NCBI GenBank assembly: GCA_947503365.1
Contig: CANNDT010000013.1
Coordinates: forward strand, 1 to 64,000
Direction: 5' to 3'
DNA from: CANNDT01 sp945876205
Lineage (GTDB): Bacteria; Acidobacteriota; Vicinamibacteria; Vicinamibacterales; UBA2999
Length of the DNA: 64,000 nt
Part shown: positions 10,122 to 18,962 of the stretch, piece after piece
How the letters are laid out: every line of letters starts with the position of its first letter
Position numbering within the stretch: position 1 is the first letter of the stretch
Program-made: the position numbers and the translations under genes
The notes under the pieces: generated by a model
Database searches by the model: none
Told to the model about the DNA's origin: nothing
What the model saw: only the letters and a program-made list of their open reading frames with translations

Positions 10122-10996
10122 GCGTGGATCTTCGGCGCGAAGCCGTGCGGCTTGAAGAAGAGCACCACCATCACGACCAGCAGGATCAGGATCCGGCCCA
10201 CCTCGGGCAAGAAGTACCGGATGGTCGTATCGACGATGCCGAAGGCCAGCGCCACCGCGAACGCTCCACCGATATTCCCCATGCCCGCAATCGCCACGAC
10301 GATCAGGAAGTAGACGAGATAGTCATTCGGATAGCCGGGATAGATCGGCAGCAGGTCTGCGCCGAGGCTGCCGCCGAGCGCCGCCAGGCCGGTGCCGAGC
10401 GCAAAGCAGATCGTGAAGATGCGGGTCACGTTGATCCCGACCGACTCCGCCATCTGCCGATTGTCGACCGCCGCGCGCACCGATGCGCCAAACCGCGACC
10501 GCTCGATCCCGAACCAGATGGCGAACGCGACGATCGATCCCATGACGATCAGAAATATGCGGTAGGCCGGGAACACGCCGATGCCGGTGTCGACGCGGCC
10601 GGACAACCACGGGGGCAACTGGATCGGCTGCGCGAGCGGGCCGTAGAAGTATCGCGCGGTGGCAATCGACATGAAGATGAGCGCGATCGACAGCAGCACC
10701 TGATCGAGGATCGGCGCGCCATAAAACCGCCGGTAGAGCACTCGCTCGAGCACCATGCCTGCCGCCGCCACCAGGACAACCGCAACGACGATGCTGGGGA
10801 GGAAGGGAAGACCGAACCGCGACATTGCCGTGACCGTCACGTATCCGCCGGTCATCGCGAACACCCCGTGCGCGAGATTGACGAAGCGCATCAGGCCGAG
10901 GGTGACGGACAGGCCCACGGCCAGCAGATACAGGATCATGCCGTACGCCGTGCCGTAGAACGCGAGTGACCCCAGCAGATCTACGAGCTCACCCAT
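10118..10996 (-). CDS. livH: ABC transporter permease, LivH type
   Basis: A 292-residue inner-membrane permease, the partner of LivM. The N-terminus YGMILYLLAVGLSVTLGLMR and FVNLAHGVFAMTGGY are the LivH family signature, and RAAVDNRQMAESVGINV is the cytoplasmic coupling loop. About eight transmembrane segments are visible, ending in VVLFFKPHGFAPK. The gene starts two bases before the stop-side end of the binding-protein gene and overlaps livM by four bases. Confidence 0.93.
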   Translation of the reverse strand: MGELVDLLGSLAFYGTAYGMILYLLAVGLSVTLGLMRFVNLAHGVFAMTGGYVTVTAMSRFGLPFLPSIVVAVVLVAAAGMVLERVLYRRFYGAPILDQVLLSIALIFMSIATARYFYGPLAQPIQLPPWLSGRVDTGIGVFPAYRIFLIVMGSIVAFAIWFGIERSRFGASVRAAVDNRQMAESVGINVTRIFTICFALGTGLAALGGSLGADLLPIYPGYPNDYLVYFLIVVAIAGMGNIGGAFAVALAFGIVDTTIRYFLPEVGRILILLVVMVVLFFKPHGFAPKIHA

Positions 10997-12232
10997 CTAC
11001 GGCTGGCCGGCCGCTGCACTCTCGCTGGCGACTGGATGGAGCTCTTTCCAGGGATCCTTCACCGAGGGAATGGTCGCGAACTCGATGTTCTGCAGTGTGT
11101 CGCCGACCTTCTCGACGCGGCGAATGTAGATGTTCTGGATGACGTCGCGCGTCTCCGGATCGATCGTCATCGGACCGCGCGGGCTATCGGGATTGCTCCA
11201 GTGACTCAGGGTGTCCATCGTGCGCTTGAGCTCGAGATCGCCGTTCTGGGTCTTGATGACGTGGACGATCGCCGCCATGCCGTCCCACCCGCCGGCAGCG
11301 AAGTAGCTCGGCACGCTGTCGGCGCCGTACGCCTTCTGCCATTCGGCCACAAACGTGCGGTTCGCCGGCCGGTCGCCCGACGATGAGTAGTGTGTGGAAG
11401 AAATCACCCCGAGCGCGGCGTCTCCCATGTTCTTCAATTCGTCGTCCGGGACAATCGCCGCGGGGCCAATCAGTCGAATGCCGGCGGCGGCGAGGCCGAG
11501 GTCGTGGTAGGCCTTGACGAAACGCGTCGCTTCGGGGCCTCCCGGGTTGAAACCGTACACCGCTTGCGGCTTTTCGCGGCGAATGCGCTCGAGGAACGGC
11601 ACGTAGTCGGGGCTGCGCAGCGGCACGCGAATGGAGCTCACCAGCGTGCCGCCGCCGTCGGTAAAGCCGGTCTTGAAGGCCTCTTCCGCGTCGAGGCCGG
11701 CGGCGTAGTCGCTGACGATCGTGGAGACCCGCGTGATGCCGTTTGTCGCGGCCCACTTGCCGATGTGGTAGCTCTGTTGCCACACCGTGAAGCCGACCCG
11801 GACGATGTTCGGCGAGAGCCGCGTGGTGTTGGATGTGCCACTCGACATCACGACGTAGGGAACCCCGGCCTTGGTCACGAGCGGCGCAATCGCGCTGACG
11901 TTGGGCGTCCACTGCCCGCCCGTGAGCAACTGCACGCCGTCACGCACGAGCAACTCCTGCGCGAGCCGCCGCGCGATATCCGGCGACGGACCGGTTTCGT
12001 CGCGCTTCACGATCTGCAAGTCGATGTCGGGCGGAATCTCGCTGCGATGGAGCGTGAGATAGAGCTCGGCGGCGCGATCGATCGCTTCTCCGATCGACGC
12101 GTCGGCGCCGGAGTAGGTCAGGATCATGCCGACCTTGACGACCTTCTTGGCGGCGGGCGGCGCGGGAGCAGGCCCGCACGCGATGGATCCGGTGGCGAGT
12201 AACGCGATGAACACAGCCAAGCATTGACGCAT
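10997..12232 (-). CDS. Periplasmic substrate-binding lipoprotein of the LivKHMGF-type importer
   Basis: A 411-residue binding protein of the leucine-binding (type I) fold, first gene of the operon. The ATG at 12232 is chosen because a signal sequence follows (MRQCLAVFIALLATGSIACG); SIAC at its end is a weak lipobox, so it is probably a lipoprotein. KVGMILTYSGADASIGEAI and the LTGGQWTPNVSAIAPLVTKA segment match the ligand-binding cleft of the family. A TATACT box lies 16 bases upstream of the ATG and no ribosome site is seen. The ligand cannot be read from the sequence; the UbiD neighbour points to an aromatic or unsaturated acid rather than an amino acid. Confidence 0.87.
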   Translation of the reverse strand: MRQCLAVFIALLATGSIACGPAPAPPAAKKVVKVGMILTYSGADASIGEAIDRAAELYLTLHRSEIPPDIDLQIVKRDETGPSPDIARRLAQELLVRDGVQLLTGGQWTPNVSAIAPLVTKAGVPYVVMSSGTSNTTRLSPNIVRVGFTVWQQSYHIGKWAATNGITRVSTIVSDYAAGLDAEEAFKTGFTDGGGTLVSSIRVPLRSPDYVPFLERIRREKPQAVYGFNPGGPEATRFVKAYHDLGLAAAGIRLIGPAAIVPDDELKNMGDAALGVISSTHYSSSGDRPANRTFVAEWQKAYGADSVPSYFAAGGWDGMAAIVHVIKTQNGDLELKRTMDTLSHWSNPDSPRGPMTIDPETRDVIQNIYIRRVEKVGDTLQNIEFATIPSVKDPWKELHPVASESAAAGQP

Positions 12233-12376
12233 ATCCGTTATGGCGGCGAGTATATACCGGGGTTCAGACGATTCCTGCCGAGCGTTCGATCTGGTCCCAT
12301 GGTGCGACGCGCGATCGGCCGTCCTCGAGAAGCGCATCAAATTCGGCCAGCGTCCGCCAACCCGGTCAAGGAACCG

Positions 12377-12405
12377 ATGACCGGAGCCAGCCGGACCGAT
12401 AGAAT
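12377..12405 (+). promoter_or_regulatory. Promoter of the MNT-HEPN operon, leaderless
   Basis: TAGAAT (12400-12405) stands six bases before the ATG at 12412. ATGACC (12377-12382), four of six matches to the -35 consensus, lies 17 bases further upstream. No ribosome site is present. Confidence 0.55.
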
Positions 12406-12411
12406 ACCGGC

Positions 12412-12777
12412 ATGCAGCCGGCCGTACCCGTGAGCCTCGTTCCACCGCTGACGCCCGCCGACGCGCGGGCCGTCGCCGCATTCGCCAGTCGCCTCCGCCA
12501 GAGCTTGGGCGATCACATCGTCGAAATTCGGCTCTTCGGATCGAAGGCGCGCGGCGACGCACGTCCAGAGTCGGACATCGATATGCTCGTGGTCGTCCAA
12601 CCTGAGACGGAGCGCGTTCGACTCGAAACCGCGGTCAGCGACCTCGCGTTCGATGTCAGCCTTGACCACGCGGTTCATATTTCGCCGTGCGTCCTCACCG
12701 CGCGCGTCGTGCACGACTCGACGTGGCGCGACACACCATTCCTGCAGACCCTTGAACGAGAGGGCCTCGGGGTGTGA
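12412..12777 (+). CDS. MNT-type nucleotidyltransferase (antitoxin of a HEPN-MNT pair)
   Basis: A 121-residue minimal nucleotidyltransferase. The motif FGSKARGDARPESDIDMLVV (residues 42-61) has the Gly43-Ser44 pair and the catalytic aspartates Asp55 and Asp57. Such proteins paired with a HEPN protein form toxin-antitoxin systems in which the nucleotidyltransferase neutralises the HEPN RNase, often by adding AMP to it. It overlaps the HEPN gene by four bases. A TAGAAT box six bases upstream suggests leaderless translation. The family assignment is certain; antitoxin function is inferred from the pairing. Confidence 0.88.
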   Translation: MQPAVPVSLVPPLTPADARAVAAFASRLRQSLGDHIVEIRLFGSKARGDARPESDIDMLVVVQPETERVRLETAVSDLAFDVSLDHAVHISPCVLTARVVHDSTWRDTPFLQTLEREGLGV

Positions 12778-13181
12778 CCCGGGTGAATAGCCACCTTGCT
12801 CAACGGAGAATCGACCGAGCCATCGAAGCGCTCCGCGAAGCGGACCTTCTCATCGCGGACGAGCGATGGCGCGGCGCGATCAACCGCCTGTACTACGCGG
12901 CGTTCTATGCGGCAAAGGCGCTCCTCGCCGTACGCAACCTGGACACGTCCAAACATAGCGGGACGATCGCGCTCTTTCAGCAACACTTCGTCAAGACACA
13001 ACTCGTCCCGACGGACCTGGCTCGGGGACTGAGCCGCGCCTTCGACAAGCGACAGCTCACTGACTACGCCGATTCGTCAGACCCGGGTCACGATGACGTG
13101 CGGGAAATCGATGACCCCGTACGAAGACTCGTGGAGTTCTGTGCGCGATTCGTCGAGCAACAGATCGTCGATGAGAAATGA
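12774..13181 (+). CDS. HEPN-domain protein (toxin of a HEPN-MNT pair)
   Basis: A 135-residue all-helical HEPN protein. The helix INRLYYAAFYAAKALLAVR is the family hallmark, followed by SKHSGTIALFQQHFV and the DKRQLTDYAD segment of the UPF0332 type. The canonical RX4HXY RNase motif of HepT toxins is not clearly present; the nearest equivalent is the KRQLTDYAD region, so RNase activity is uncertain. The start overlaps the nucleotidyltransferase stop. The SEC-C gene follows immediately. Confidence 0.85.
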   Translation: MTRVNSHLAQRRIDRAIEALREADLLIADERWRGAINRLYYAAFYAAKALLAVRNLDTSKHSGTIALFQQHFVKTQLVPTDLARGLSRAFDKRQLTDYADSSDPGHDDVREIDDPVRRLVEFCARFVEQQIVDEK

Positions 13182-14495
13182 GTGGTGAGCGTACCTGTCG
13201 GCCGCAACGACCGCTGCTCGGGCGGTAGCGGTCGCAAATACAAGCAGTGCTGCCTCGTCGCGGCAGAAGCCGCGAATCTGCGCTGGCATCAGCTCCGCGA
13301 GGCTGAGGGGCGCCTGATGCCGGAATTGTTCCGCGTGGCCCTGGACGCCTGGGGCAAGGATGGCTTCCTCGAGGCGCAGCGTCGCTTCCATGCGGGCCAC
13401 GATCTCCCGGACGATCCCGTCGGCGACCTCGAATTCGAGAGCCTGTTTATCACGTGGTTCGGCCTGCAGTTCACGCCGGCCGGACGGCGGCGTAAGGGGC
13501 TGCCCTCAGCCGCGGCGCAACGGCTAGAGACCGCGCAAGACCTCTCGGACATCGAGCGCCGGTTTCTCACCGAAGCCGCCGGGCGCCCGGTCAGCTTCCA
13601 CCACATCACGGCCGTGGATCCGGGCCATTCCATCGACCTGGAAGACCTCCTCACCGGTGACACGTGCCGTGTGCTGGAACGGACAGCGTCGCAGACGGTC
13701 AGGCGCGGCGGCGTGATCTTCGCCCGCACGCTCACGCTCGACGGCACCTCGATCATGATCGGCTCCGGCACCACGCTCCTGCCGCCGGATCATCGACCGA
13801 ACTTCCGCGCGCTGCGCGAGCGGTTGGCGGCGGGCGCGGGCGTCCTCACGACGCTGCAGGTCCTGGCGCTCGATGACGAGCTGCGGCGCGCCTACCTGGA
13901 CATGGCGGATCGGATCAGGCACCCGCCGCCGCCAAGGCTGCAGAACACAGACGGCGACCCGCTCGCCCCCACCACTCTGCACTTCACGCTACAGTGCACA
14001 CCCGACGAGGCGTTCGATGCGCTGCGATCCCTGCACGCAACGGCAGCGGGCCCCGAGGCGGCCCTCGAGGATCCGGACCGCGACGCGCAGGGACGACTGG
14101 TCGCCTTCAGCCTCGACTGGACCAAGGCCGGCAACCACCTCCACCAGAACTGGGACAACACCATCCTCGGGAGGATCGACGTCGAGGCCCGGGCGCTGAC
14201 CGCGTCCGTCAACTCCAAGCCGCGGGCCACGCGGCTGCGCAAACAGATCGAAAAGCGACTGGCCGGCAGGGTGCTGTTGCTGCGAACGGTGACCGAATCG
14301 GTGGACGCGATGCTCGCCCCAACGCGAACTCGAGTTGCCGGCCACCGACTTCGAGGAGCGCTGGACCGGCGCCTACATCTTCGAGAACGAGTGGCAAAGC
14401 TTCCGCACCCGTCAGAAGCGGGCACTGGACATGACCACGGCGTCCCACACGTACGACAGGCCCGGGCGCTACACGATCGCCGTGAAGGTGATTGA
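13182..14495 (+). CDS. SEC-C motif protein, probably with a displaced C-terminus
   Basis: Begins with GTG immediately after the HEPN stop; GTG 13185 is an alternative. Residues 7-24 form a SEC-C zinc motif, GRNDRCSGGSGRKYKQCC, but the second cysteine of the usual CPCG is Gly here, so one zinc ligand is missing. The rest to about residue 378 (through RVLLLRTVTESVDAMLA) is a coherent globular protein of unknown function. From about 14317 the reading turns into low-quality Arg/His-rich sequence (DRRLHLRERVAKLPHPSEAG), while another frame holds a conserved methyltransferase C-terminus. The natural C-terminus therefore seems to have been lost at a junction near 14315. Only the motif can be assigned. 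Confidence 0.6.
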   Translation: MVSVPVGRNDRCSGGSGRKYKQCCLVAAEAANLRWHQLREAEGRLMPELFRVALDAWGKDGFLEAQRRFHAGHDLPDDPVGDLEFESLFITWFGLQFTPAGRRRKGLPSAAAQRLETAQDLSDIERRFLTEAAGRPVSFHHITAVDPGHSIDLEDLLTGDTCRVLERTASQTVRRGGVIFARTLTLDGTSIMIGSGTTLLPPDHRPNFRALRERLAAGAGVLTTLQVLALDDELRRAYLDMADRIRHPPPPRLQNTDGDPLAPTTLHFTLQCTPDEAFDALRSLHATAAGPEAALEDPDRDAQGRLVAFSLDWTKAGNHLHQNWDNTILGRIDVEARALTASVNSKPRATRLRKQIEKRLAGRVLLLRTVTESVDAMLAPTRTRVAGHRLRGALDRRLHLRERVAKLPHPSEAGTGHDHGVPHVRQARALHDRREGD

Positions 14496-14544
14496 TATCT
14501 TCGGCAATGACACGATGACGCTGGTGCCAGTCACGATCGGCTGA
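14320..14544 (+). pseudogene. Remnant of the C-terminus of a DNA methyltransferase (Mod/adenine-specific type)
   Basis: In a different frame from the SEC-C gene, the sequence encodes RELELPATDFEERWTGAYIF, ENEWQSFRTRQKRALDM and RYTIAVKVIDIFGNDTMTLV, then a stop. The last part (HTYDRPGRYTIAVKVIDIFG) resembles the extreme C-terminus of site-specific DNA methyltransferases of the type III/Mod-like group. The frame is closed by a stop at 14290-14292 upstream, and no catalytic DPPY or FxG motif is present. This is a fragment of about 75 residues left by deletion or insertion, overlapped by the reading frame of the SEC-C gene. Confidence 0.65.
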
Positions 14545-14597
14545 GCGAGGTACACGCGTGGAGTGCACCTTGAGGCCACACTGATACCACTCGGGGA

Positions 14598-17495
14598 TCA
14601 GAATGTGACGCGCGCGCTGAACTGCACGACTCGCGGTTCGATGATGTTCTGCGGCAGCAGCCACCGGGGACCGTAGGTCGTCGTCACCTGCTGAATGCCG
14701 CTCGCATTCGTCACATTGTAGATATCGACGTTGCCCTGCAGGCGGAGCCGTTCGGTGATTCGAAGGAGCTTGGTAAAGCGCAGGTCGAGACGCGTGCGAC
14801 GGTCCTCGAACATCTGATTCGGCGCCACCAGCGGGACGGTCGCCGTTCGGGCACCGCCCGCCAGGGGGCGACCCAGCGTTGGCGTGATCTGCGCGGCGGT
14901 CGCCGCGTAGCTGGCGTCGATAGGGATACCAGACATGTTCTGGTAGACGGCGCTGACGACGAGGCCGGCAGGCAGCGGGTAGCTGCCATGCAGCTTGAAA
15001 TCGGTTTGCGCGGCAAACGGCGTCACCACACGGCAGTTCAGCAGCTCCTGGGGTGAATCGACGACGAAGCACCGGTCCTGGACGATGCGTCCGGTATCGA
15101 CCCCTCCACCCACCTGCGCGCCGCGTGCGAGGCGCGCATCGAAGCTGACGTTAGCGAAGTTCGACACCTGGCTCTGGTCGCCAAACCCCGACGCCGGAAC
15201 CACGAGGTTATTGACGTCGGCGAACTTGAGCGGGGAAATGTCGTAGAGGCCGGTGACGGTGTAACGGCCTCCGCCCGGGAGCCTCGGGTCGGCCGGTGCG
15301 ACGACCGAGTAGGGGCTGAAATCGGACGGCGCCACGGAGAGGTTGTCAGTCACGAGGAAATTTCCGTACCAATTCCGGTAGTACCCCGCGCTGACTGACA
15401 TGCTGGCACCGAGCTGATGCTGCAGCTCCACCGAGCTGTCCCAATGGTAGTCACGGCGTCCCCATCCCTTGAGCGCCTCGTCGGAGTAGCGCGTCGTGAT
15501 ATTGGTCTTGCCGAAATTTGAATTCTGGATCGCGTCGCACTCGCCGTTTGCCGCGAAGTTGCGAAGGTTGCAATCCGGAATGTAGTTCCTGTTGGTGTCA
15601 TTCCAGGCGCGGTTCACCGTGTTCACCGAGGTGTTGACCGGGTTATTCGCGCCGGCGATGTCGGTCGTGGTTCTTCCGACGTAGCGCCCAAGCGAGGCCT
15701 TGAGCGCGGTTCGGCCATTCCCGAACAGGTTGTAGGCCGCGCCCAGCCGGGGACTGATGTCCATCCAGCGCGGGACGCTCTTGACCGCGTCGAAGTGACG
15801 GGCCGCGACGAACTGGCCGTCGGGTGCATCCTGCGGCGGAACGAATCCGTGGAAGTAATCGAAGCGGACGCCGGCGTTGATGGTCAGGCGCCGCAGCGCC
15901 CACTGATCCTGCGCGTAGAGGCCGACATCGTGAAGCCGCTCTTTGGTGGAGAAGGGGGTCGCGTACTGGGTGATTTGGTTTGGAATCCCGTTGTTGAAGC
16001 GGTAATTGACGTCGCCGGCGACTTCCGTCTCCGAATCGCGAATGCCCTGCTCCGTCTGGATCCCGACCTTGTAGGTGTGCGTGCCGGTGACGTACGAGAC
16101 GGAGAACCGCTGTGACAGGCGGTGATGTTCGCGAAGCGGGAGGAACGTGGCGGGCGCGTTGTAGCGGATCCCGGTGGATTGCTCGAGGATCGAGATGTGT
16201 TGCGGCTCGACGCCGGGTGCGAGGTACTGAGGCCAGATCGACATGGCTTCGGAGGCGCCAGCCTCGAGCAGCAGTCTTGACGTCCGCGGCGACGACCATG
16301 AGCCCTGCATCAGGGCGTTGGGCCGGAAGTGAAACGCCGTGCCGACTTCCGGTGCGCTGCCGATCGCCCCTGACGAACGGCACTGACAGGTGTTCTGATA
16401 ATCGATGAAGCCGTTGACCTTGTTCTTCGGCGATGCCTGCCAGGTGATCCGCGCCAGGTGCGACTCGTACCACTGATAGCGGTCAGCCGGGCGCTTCGGA
16501 TCCGGCGTCCAGAGGGGTGTCCCCTGCGTCGCATTCCAGAAGACGCCGGCCATCTGGTGCTTGTTTCCCCACTCACGCTGCGAGGTATAGAACCACAGCC
16601 GGTCCCTGACGAGCGCGCCGCCGAGTGTCGCAGTGGCGTCGTAAATCTTGAGAATCTTGCTGTCGGTGCTCAGGCCGCGCGCTTGCAGCGCGGGTGTCAG
16701 GTTCGAGCTGCTGAGGGCCTCGCCCGTCCACAGGCCAAACAAGCTCCCGCGCAACTGGTTGCCGCCTTCACGCGGGATGAGATTGACGAGGGCACCGGCA
16801 GCCTTGCTTTCCGCCGACGCACCGCTGGTCTGGACCACCAACTCCTCGACGCCGGCGGAATGGATGATGTAGCCCTCGTTGCCGCCATTGCCCTGCCAGT
16901 TCATCACGCCCATGCCGTCGATCTCGACGCGCGTGCCGGTGCGGCCGTGAAAGCTGCGCCCGACCGTCTGATCGAGCTGGCCGGCGACGTCGGGCATCCG
17001 CTGGCTGCTCATCCCCGGCGTGAGCGTCGCGAGCGTGCTCCAGTTCTTCGTGCTGGTGGGGAGGACGTCGAGCAGCTCGTCGGAAATCACGGTCTGCCTG
17101 CGCGCGCTCTGGGTATCGACGAGCGGCGTTTCGCCGGTGACGGTAATGGTTTCCTCCAGGGAGCCGAGCTGCAGATCCGCATCAACGGTCGCCGCGAATC
17201 CGGATGTCAGGGCGATCCCCTCGCGCCTGAACGTGCGGAAGCCCGCCAGTGAAAAGGTCACGGTGTAGGTGCCGGGCCGCAAATCGATGATGTTGTAGCG
17301 TCCGTCGGCGTCGCTGACCACCGTTCGCACTTTCTCGATCAGCGCGGGGCTTGACGCCTCAACCGTCACGCCAGGCAGCACCGCGGCCGATGAATCCCTC
17401 ACTGAACCCGCAATGCTGCTGGCCTGTTGCGCCGATGCAACCGAGGCAAGAAACACGCACACTACGACACCGGCGATGGCAGGCACCCGCACCAT
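14598..17495 (-). CDS. TonB-dependent receptor with carboxypeptidase-regulatory-like N-terminal domain
   Basis: A 965-residue outer-membrane protein. Residues 1-22 are a signal peptide (ASVASAQ). Residues 26-108 are a carboxypeptidase-regulatory-like beta-sandwich (SIAGSVRDSSAAVLPGVTV, DADGRYNIIDLRPGTYTV). A TonB-plug follows (ETPLVDTQSARRQTVISDEL, RVEIDGMGVM) and then a long beta-barrel ending in an aromatic-rich strand (VVQFSARVTF) with terminal Phe. A strong AGGAGG ribosome site precedes the ATG. Such Oar/SusC-like receptors are abundant in Acidobacteriota and import large substrates; the ligand is unknown. The following secreted genes are on the same strand. Confidence 0.88.
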   Translation of the reverse strand: MVRVPAIAGVVVCVFLASVASAQQASSIAGSVRDSSAAVLPGVTVEASSPALIEKVRTVVSDADGRYNIIDLRPGTYTVTFSLAGFRTFRREGIALTSGFAATVDADLQLGSLEETITVTGETPLVDTQSARRQTVISDELLDVLPTSTKNWSTLATLTPGMSSQRMPDVAGQLDQTVGRSFHGRTGTRVEIDGMGVMNWQGNGGNEGYIIHSAGVEELVVQTSGASAESKAAGALVNLIPREGGNQLRGSLFGLWTGEALSSSNLTPALQARGLSTDSKILKIYDATATLGGALVRDRLWFYTSQREWGNKHQMAGVFWNATQGTPLWTPDPKRPADRYQWYESHLARITWQASPKNKVNGFIDYQNTCQCRSSGAIGSAPEVGTAFHFRPNALMQGSWSSPRTSRLLLEAGASEAMSIWPQYLAPGVEPQHISILEQSTGIRYNAPATFLPLREHHRLSQRFSVSYVTGTHTYKVGIQTEQGIRDSETEVAGDVNYRFNNGIPNQITQYATPFSTKERLHDVGLYAQDQWALRRLTINAGVRFDYFHGFVPPQDAPDGQFVAARHFDAVKSVPRWMDISPRLGAAYNLFGNGRTALKASLGRYVGRTTTDIAGANNPVNTSVNTVNRAWNDTNRNYIPDCNLRNFAANGECDAIQNSNFGKTNITTRYSDEALKGWGRRDYHWDSSVELQHQLGASMSVSAGYYRNWYGNFLVTDNLSVAPSDFSPYSVVAPADPRLPGGGRYTVTGLYDISPLKFADVNNLVVPASGFGDQSQVSNFANVSFDARLARGAQVGGGVDTGRIVQDRCFVVDSPQELLNCRVVTPFAAQTDFKLHGSYPLPAGLVVSAVYQNMSGIPIDASYAATAAQITPTLGRPLAGGARTATVPLVAPNQMFEDRRTRLDLRFTKLLRITERLRLQGNVDIYNVTNASGIQQVTTTYGPRWLLPQNIIEPRVVQFSARVTF

Positions 17496-17540
17496 GACCC
17501 CTCCTGAATGTGAATCGCGTTCGTGTATTCGGTTTGCTGC

Positions 17541-18386
17541 TTAGCGCACGTTGCCGTGGTAATCGCCTGTGGCGCGATCCGCAGTCCCGCGGTCTTCGCA
17601 GAAGGCCGCTTCTTCGATCTCCGTGTTGGCCATGAGGTTGAGCGTCCGTGGCGTCACCTTCCATGGCTCGACGAGGTATTCCGGATCCTCGACGATCGCT
17701 TCCCATTTCAGCGTGTCGCCCTGGCGCGTCAGCCGTTCGGTGACCTTGAGGTTCTCACCGTGGAAGAGACCGCTGTCTCCGAGCCAGGTATCCTCGAGGA
17801 CGTTCCGCACGTCGATGACGAGGGTATCTCCCTCCCACCGCCCCACCGAGTCGCCGTGCGCGGACGGCTCGATGCCGGCGCGGTGCTTGCGGCCGTCGGT
17901 CGGAATCACGCGGAAGAAATTTCCATTGAGGTCGTCGTAGAGGATCACCACCTCGCGCGCCGTCTGGAAGATCCGCTGCGGCGGGCCGAGGCGGGGTATT
18001 CCAGGAGGCCCGCAGTGAAATGCCGGATCGGTGTTGATCTGATCGTCCTTCAGCTCTTTTACCGTCGCGAGGTACTCCGGCTTGTACTTCGGCATGCCGG
18101 GGTTATAGCCGGCGCGAGCCCGGCCGTCAGGATCCGGCTGGTCGCGCACGATGACGATCGACTTGCCGACGCGCTTCGTGACCGGGCCGGCGACACGCCG
18201 GTACCACATGCCCGAGAGGTCGGGGTGGCCGTCGGCCGCGCGAGGGGTGGCCTTAGCGGCGGGCGCAGGCTGGCGCGCAGGCGCAGGAGCTTGCGCGGAT
18301 GCCGCGACGGAGACCGTGGCGAACGCACCGAGTGCGAGAGCGATGAGAGTGCTAGTTCGAGGCACGAGTAATCTCACTTTCCTCAC
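17541..18386 (-). CDS. Secreted protein of unknown function (GHPDLSGMW/GRWEGDTLVI family)
   Basis: A 281-residue exported protein. The GTG start at 18386 lies inside the 3' end of the DUF6152 gene (overlap of 35 bases), so translation may be coupled. Residues 1-32 are a signal peptide ending ASAQA; an Ala/Pro linker follows. Recognisable segments: DGHPDLSGMWYRR, CGPPGIPRLGPPQRIFQT, VGRWEGDTLVIDV and KVTERLTRQGDTLKWEA. These recur in a family expanded in soil Acidobacteriota and are distantly like the domains at 42528-44173 and 56289-58514. No enzyme motif is evident. A role in periplasmic substrate binding next to the TonB receptor is only a guess. Confidence 0.65.
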   Translation of the reverse strand: MRKVRLLVPRTSTLIALALGAFATVSVAASAQAPAPARQPAPAAKATPRAADGHPDLSGMWYRRVAGPVTKRVGKSIVIVRDQPDPDGRARAGYNPGMPKYKPEYLATVKELKDDQINTDPAFHCGPPGIPRLGPPQRIFQTAREVVILYDDLNGNFFRVIPTDGRKHRAGIEPSAHGDSVGRWEGDTLVIDVRNVLEDTWLGDSGLFHGENLKVTERLTRQGDTLKWEAIVEDPEYLVEPWKVTPRTLNLMANTEIEEAAFCEDRGTADRATGDYHGNVR

Positions 18387-18777
18387 CGTAGAACTGCATG
18401 AAATGGCCGGCGGAAAACGTCAGTCTCAGGAGGAAGCCCGCGGTGGGATTCTTGATCGCCGGATACATGTGCACCGTCACGTCGCCGGCTTTCGCTTCCT
18501 CGAGAATCTCGGCCTTGGTGATCCCCGCGCGCCGCATGTGGTTGGTCGGAATCGACTCAACCTTCCAGGTCGTGACGGCGCCCGCCTTGTCCTTCACGTC
18601 GACGTAGATATAAACGTGGGGGTTAATCCAGTCGATCTTCGAGATCGTGCCTTTGATGACGGTGGTCTTGTCCTGATGAAACGTACCGGGCACGCTGTGG
18701 TGTGCCAGCGCGGGGCTCCCCGCGAACATCGCAGCGGCGGCAAACACCACCGCGCCAATGAGGGGTCGCTTGCTCAT
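18352..18777 (-). CDS. DUF6152-type secreted protein
   Basis: A 141-residue exported protein. MSKRPLIGAVV at 18777 begins a signal peptide ending PALAHHS, so the mature protein starts with the HHS motif typical of this family. Then FHQDKTTVIKGTISKIDWIN and PHVYIYVDVKDK form an OB-like beta segment. An AGGAGAAG ribosome site precedes the ATG. The paralogue at 58525-58914 has the same layout (AHHSFAATY, WRNPHSFVQI). In both cases the gene lies directly upstream of a secreted protein of the GTWVSVV/DLSGMW superfamily, so the two probably act together in the periplasm. Function unknown. Confidence 0.7.
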   Translation of the reverse strand: MSKRPLIGAVVFAAAAMFAGSPALAHHSVPGTFHQDKTTVIKGTISKIDWINPHVYIYVDVKDKAGAVTTWKVESIPTNHMRRAGITKAEILEEAKAGDVTVHMYPAIKNPTAGFLLRLTFSAGHFMQFYGEESEITRASN

Positions 18778-18875
18778 GAGCAGTCTTCTCCTGTGGACGG
18801 AAGGCGTCCGGAACGCACCCGTGCGAGTGGTATAGACGGAGCCGTCGAGAATGTCAAGCAATCCGTCGCCGCGAA

Positions 18876-18962
18876 ATGACGGCCGAGGAGGCGATCGCCA
18901 TCGCCAACGATACAATCTACGGGTTGGCTGAACACCTCGGGATCAAGGCGATTCAATGTTGA
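18876..18962 (+). pseudogene. Aldehyde dehydrogenase fragment upstream of the NicO-type gene
   Basis: A 28-codon frame reads MTAEEAIAIANDTIYGLAEH and then ends shortly after. EEAIAIANDTIYGLA is a strongly conserved stretch near the end of aldehyde dehydrogenases (usually DEAIRIANDTxYGLA). Nothing else of the enzyme is present. It ends inside the start of the next gene (ATG 18956). It is probably a relic of a deleted dehydrogenase that now forms the 5' region of the transporter gene. Confidence 0.5.

Noticed and set aside
12774..13181. Assignment of the HEPN protein as a proven RNase toxin of HepT type
   Set aside because: The RX4HXY motif is not clearly present; only the HEPN fold and pairing with the nucleotidyltransferase are supported.
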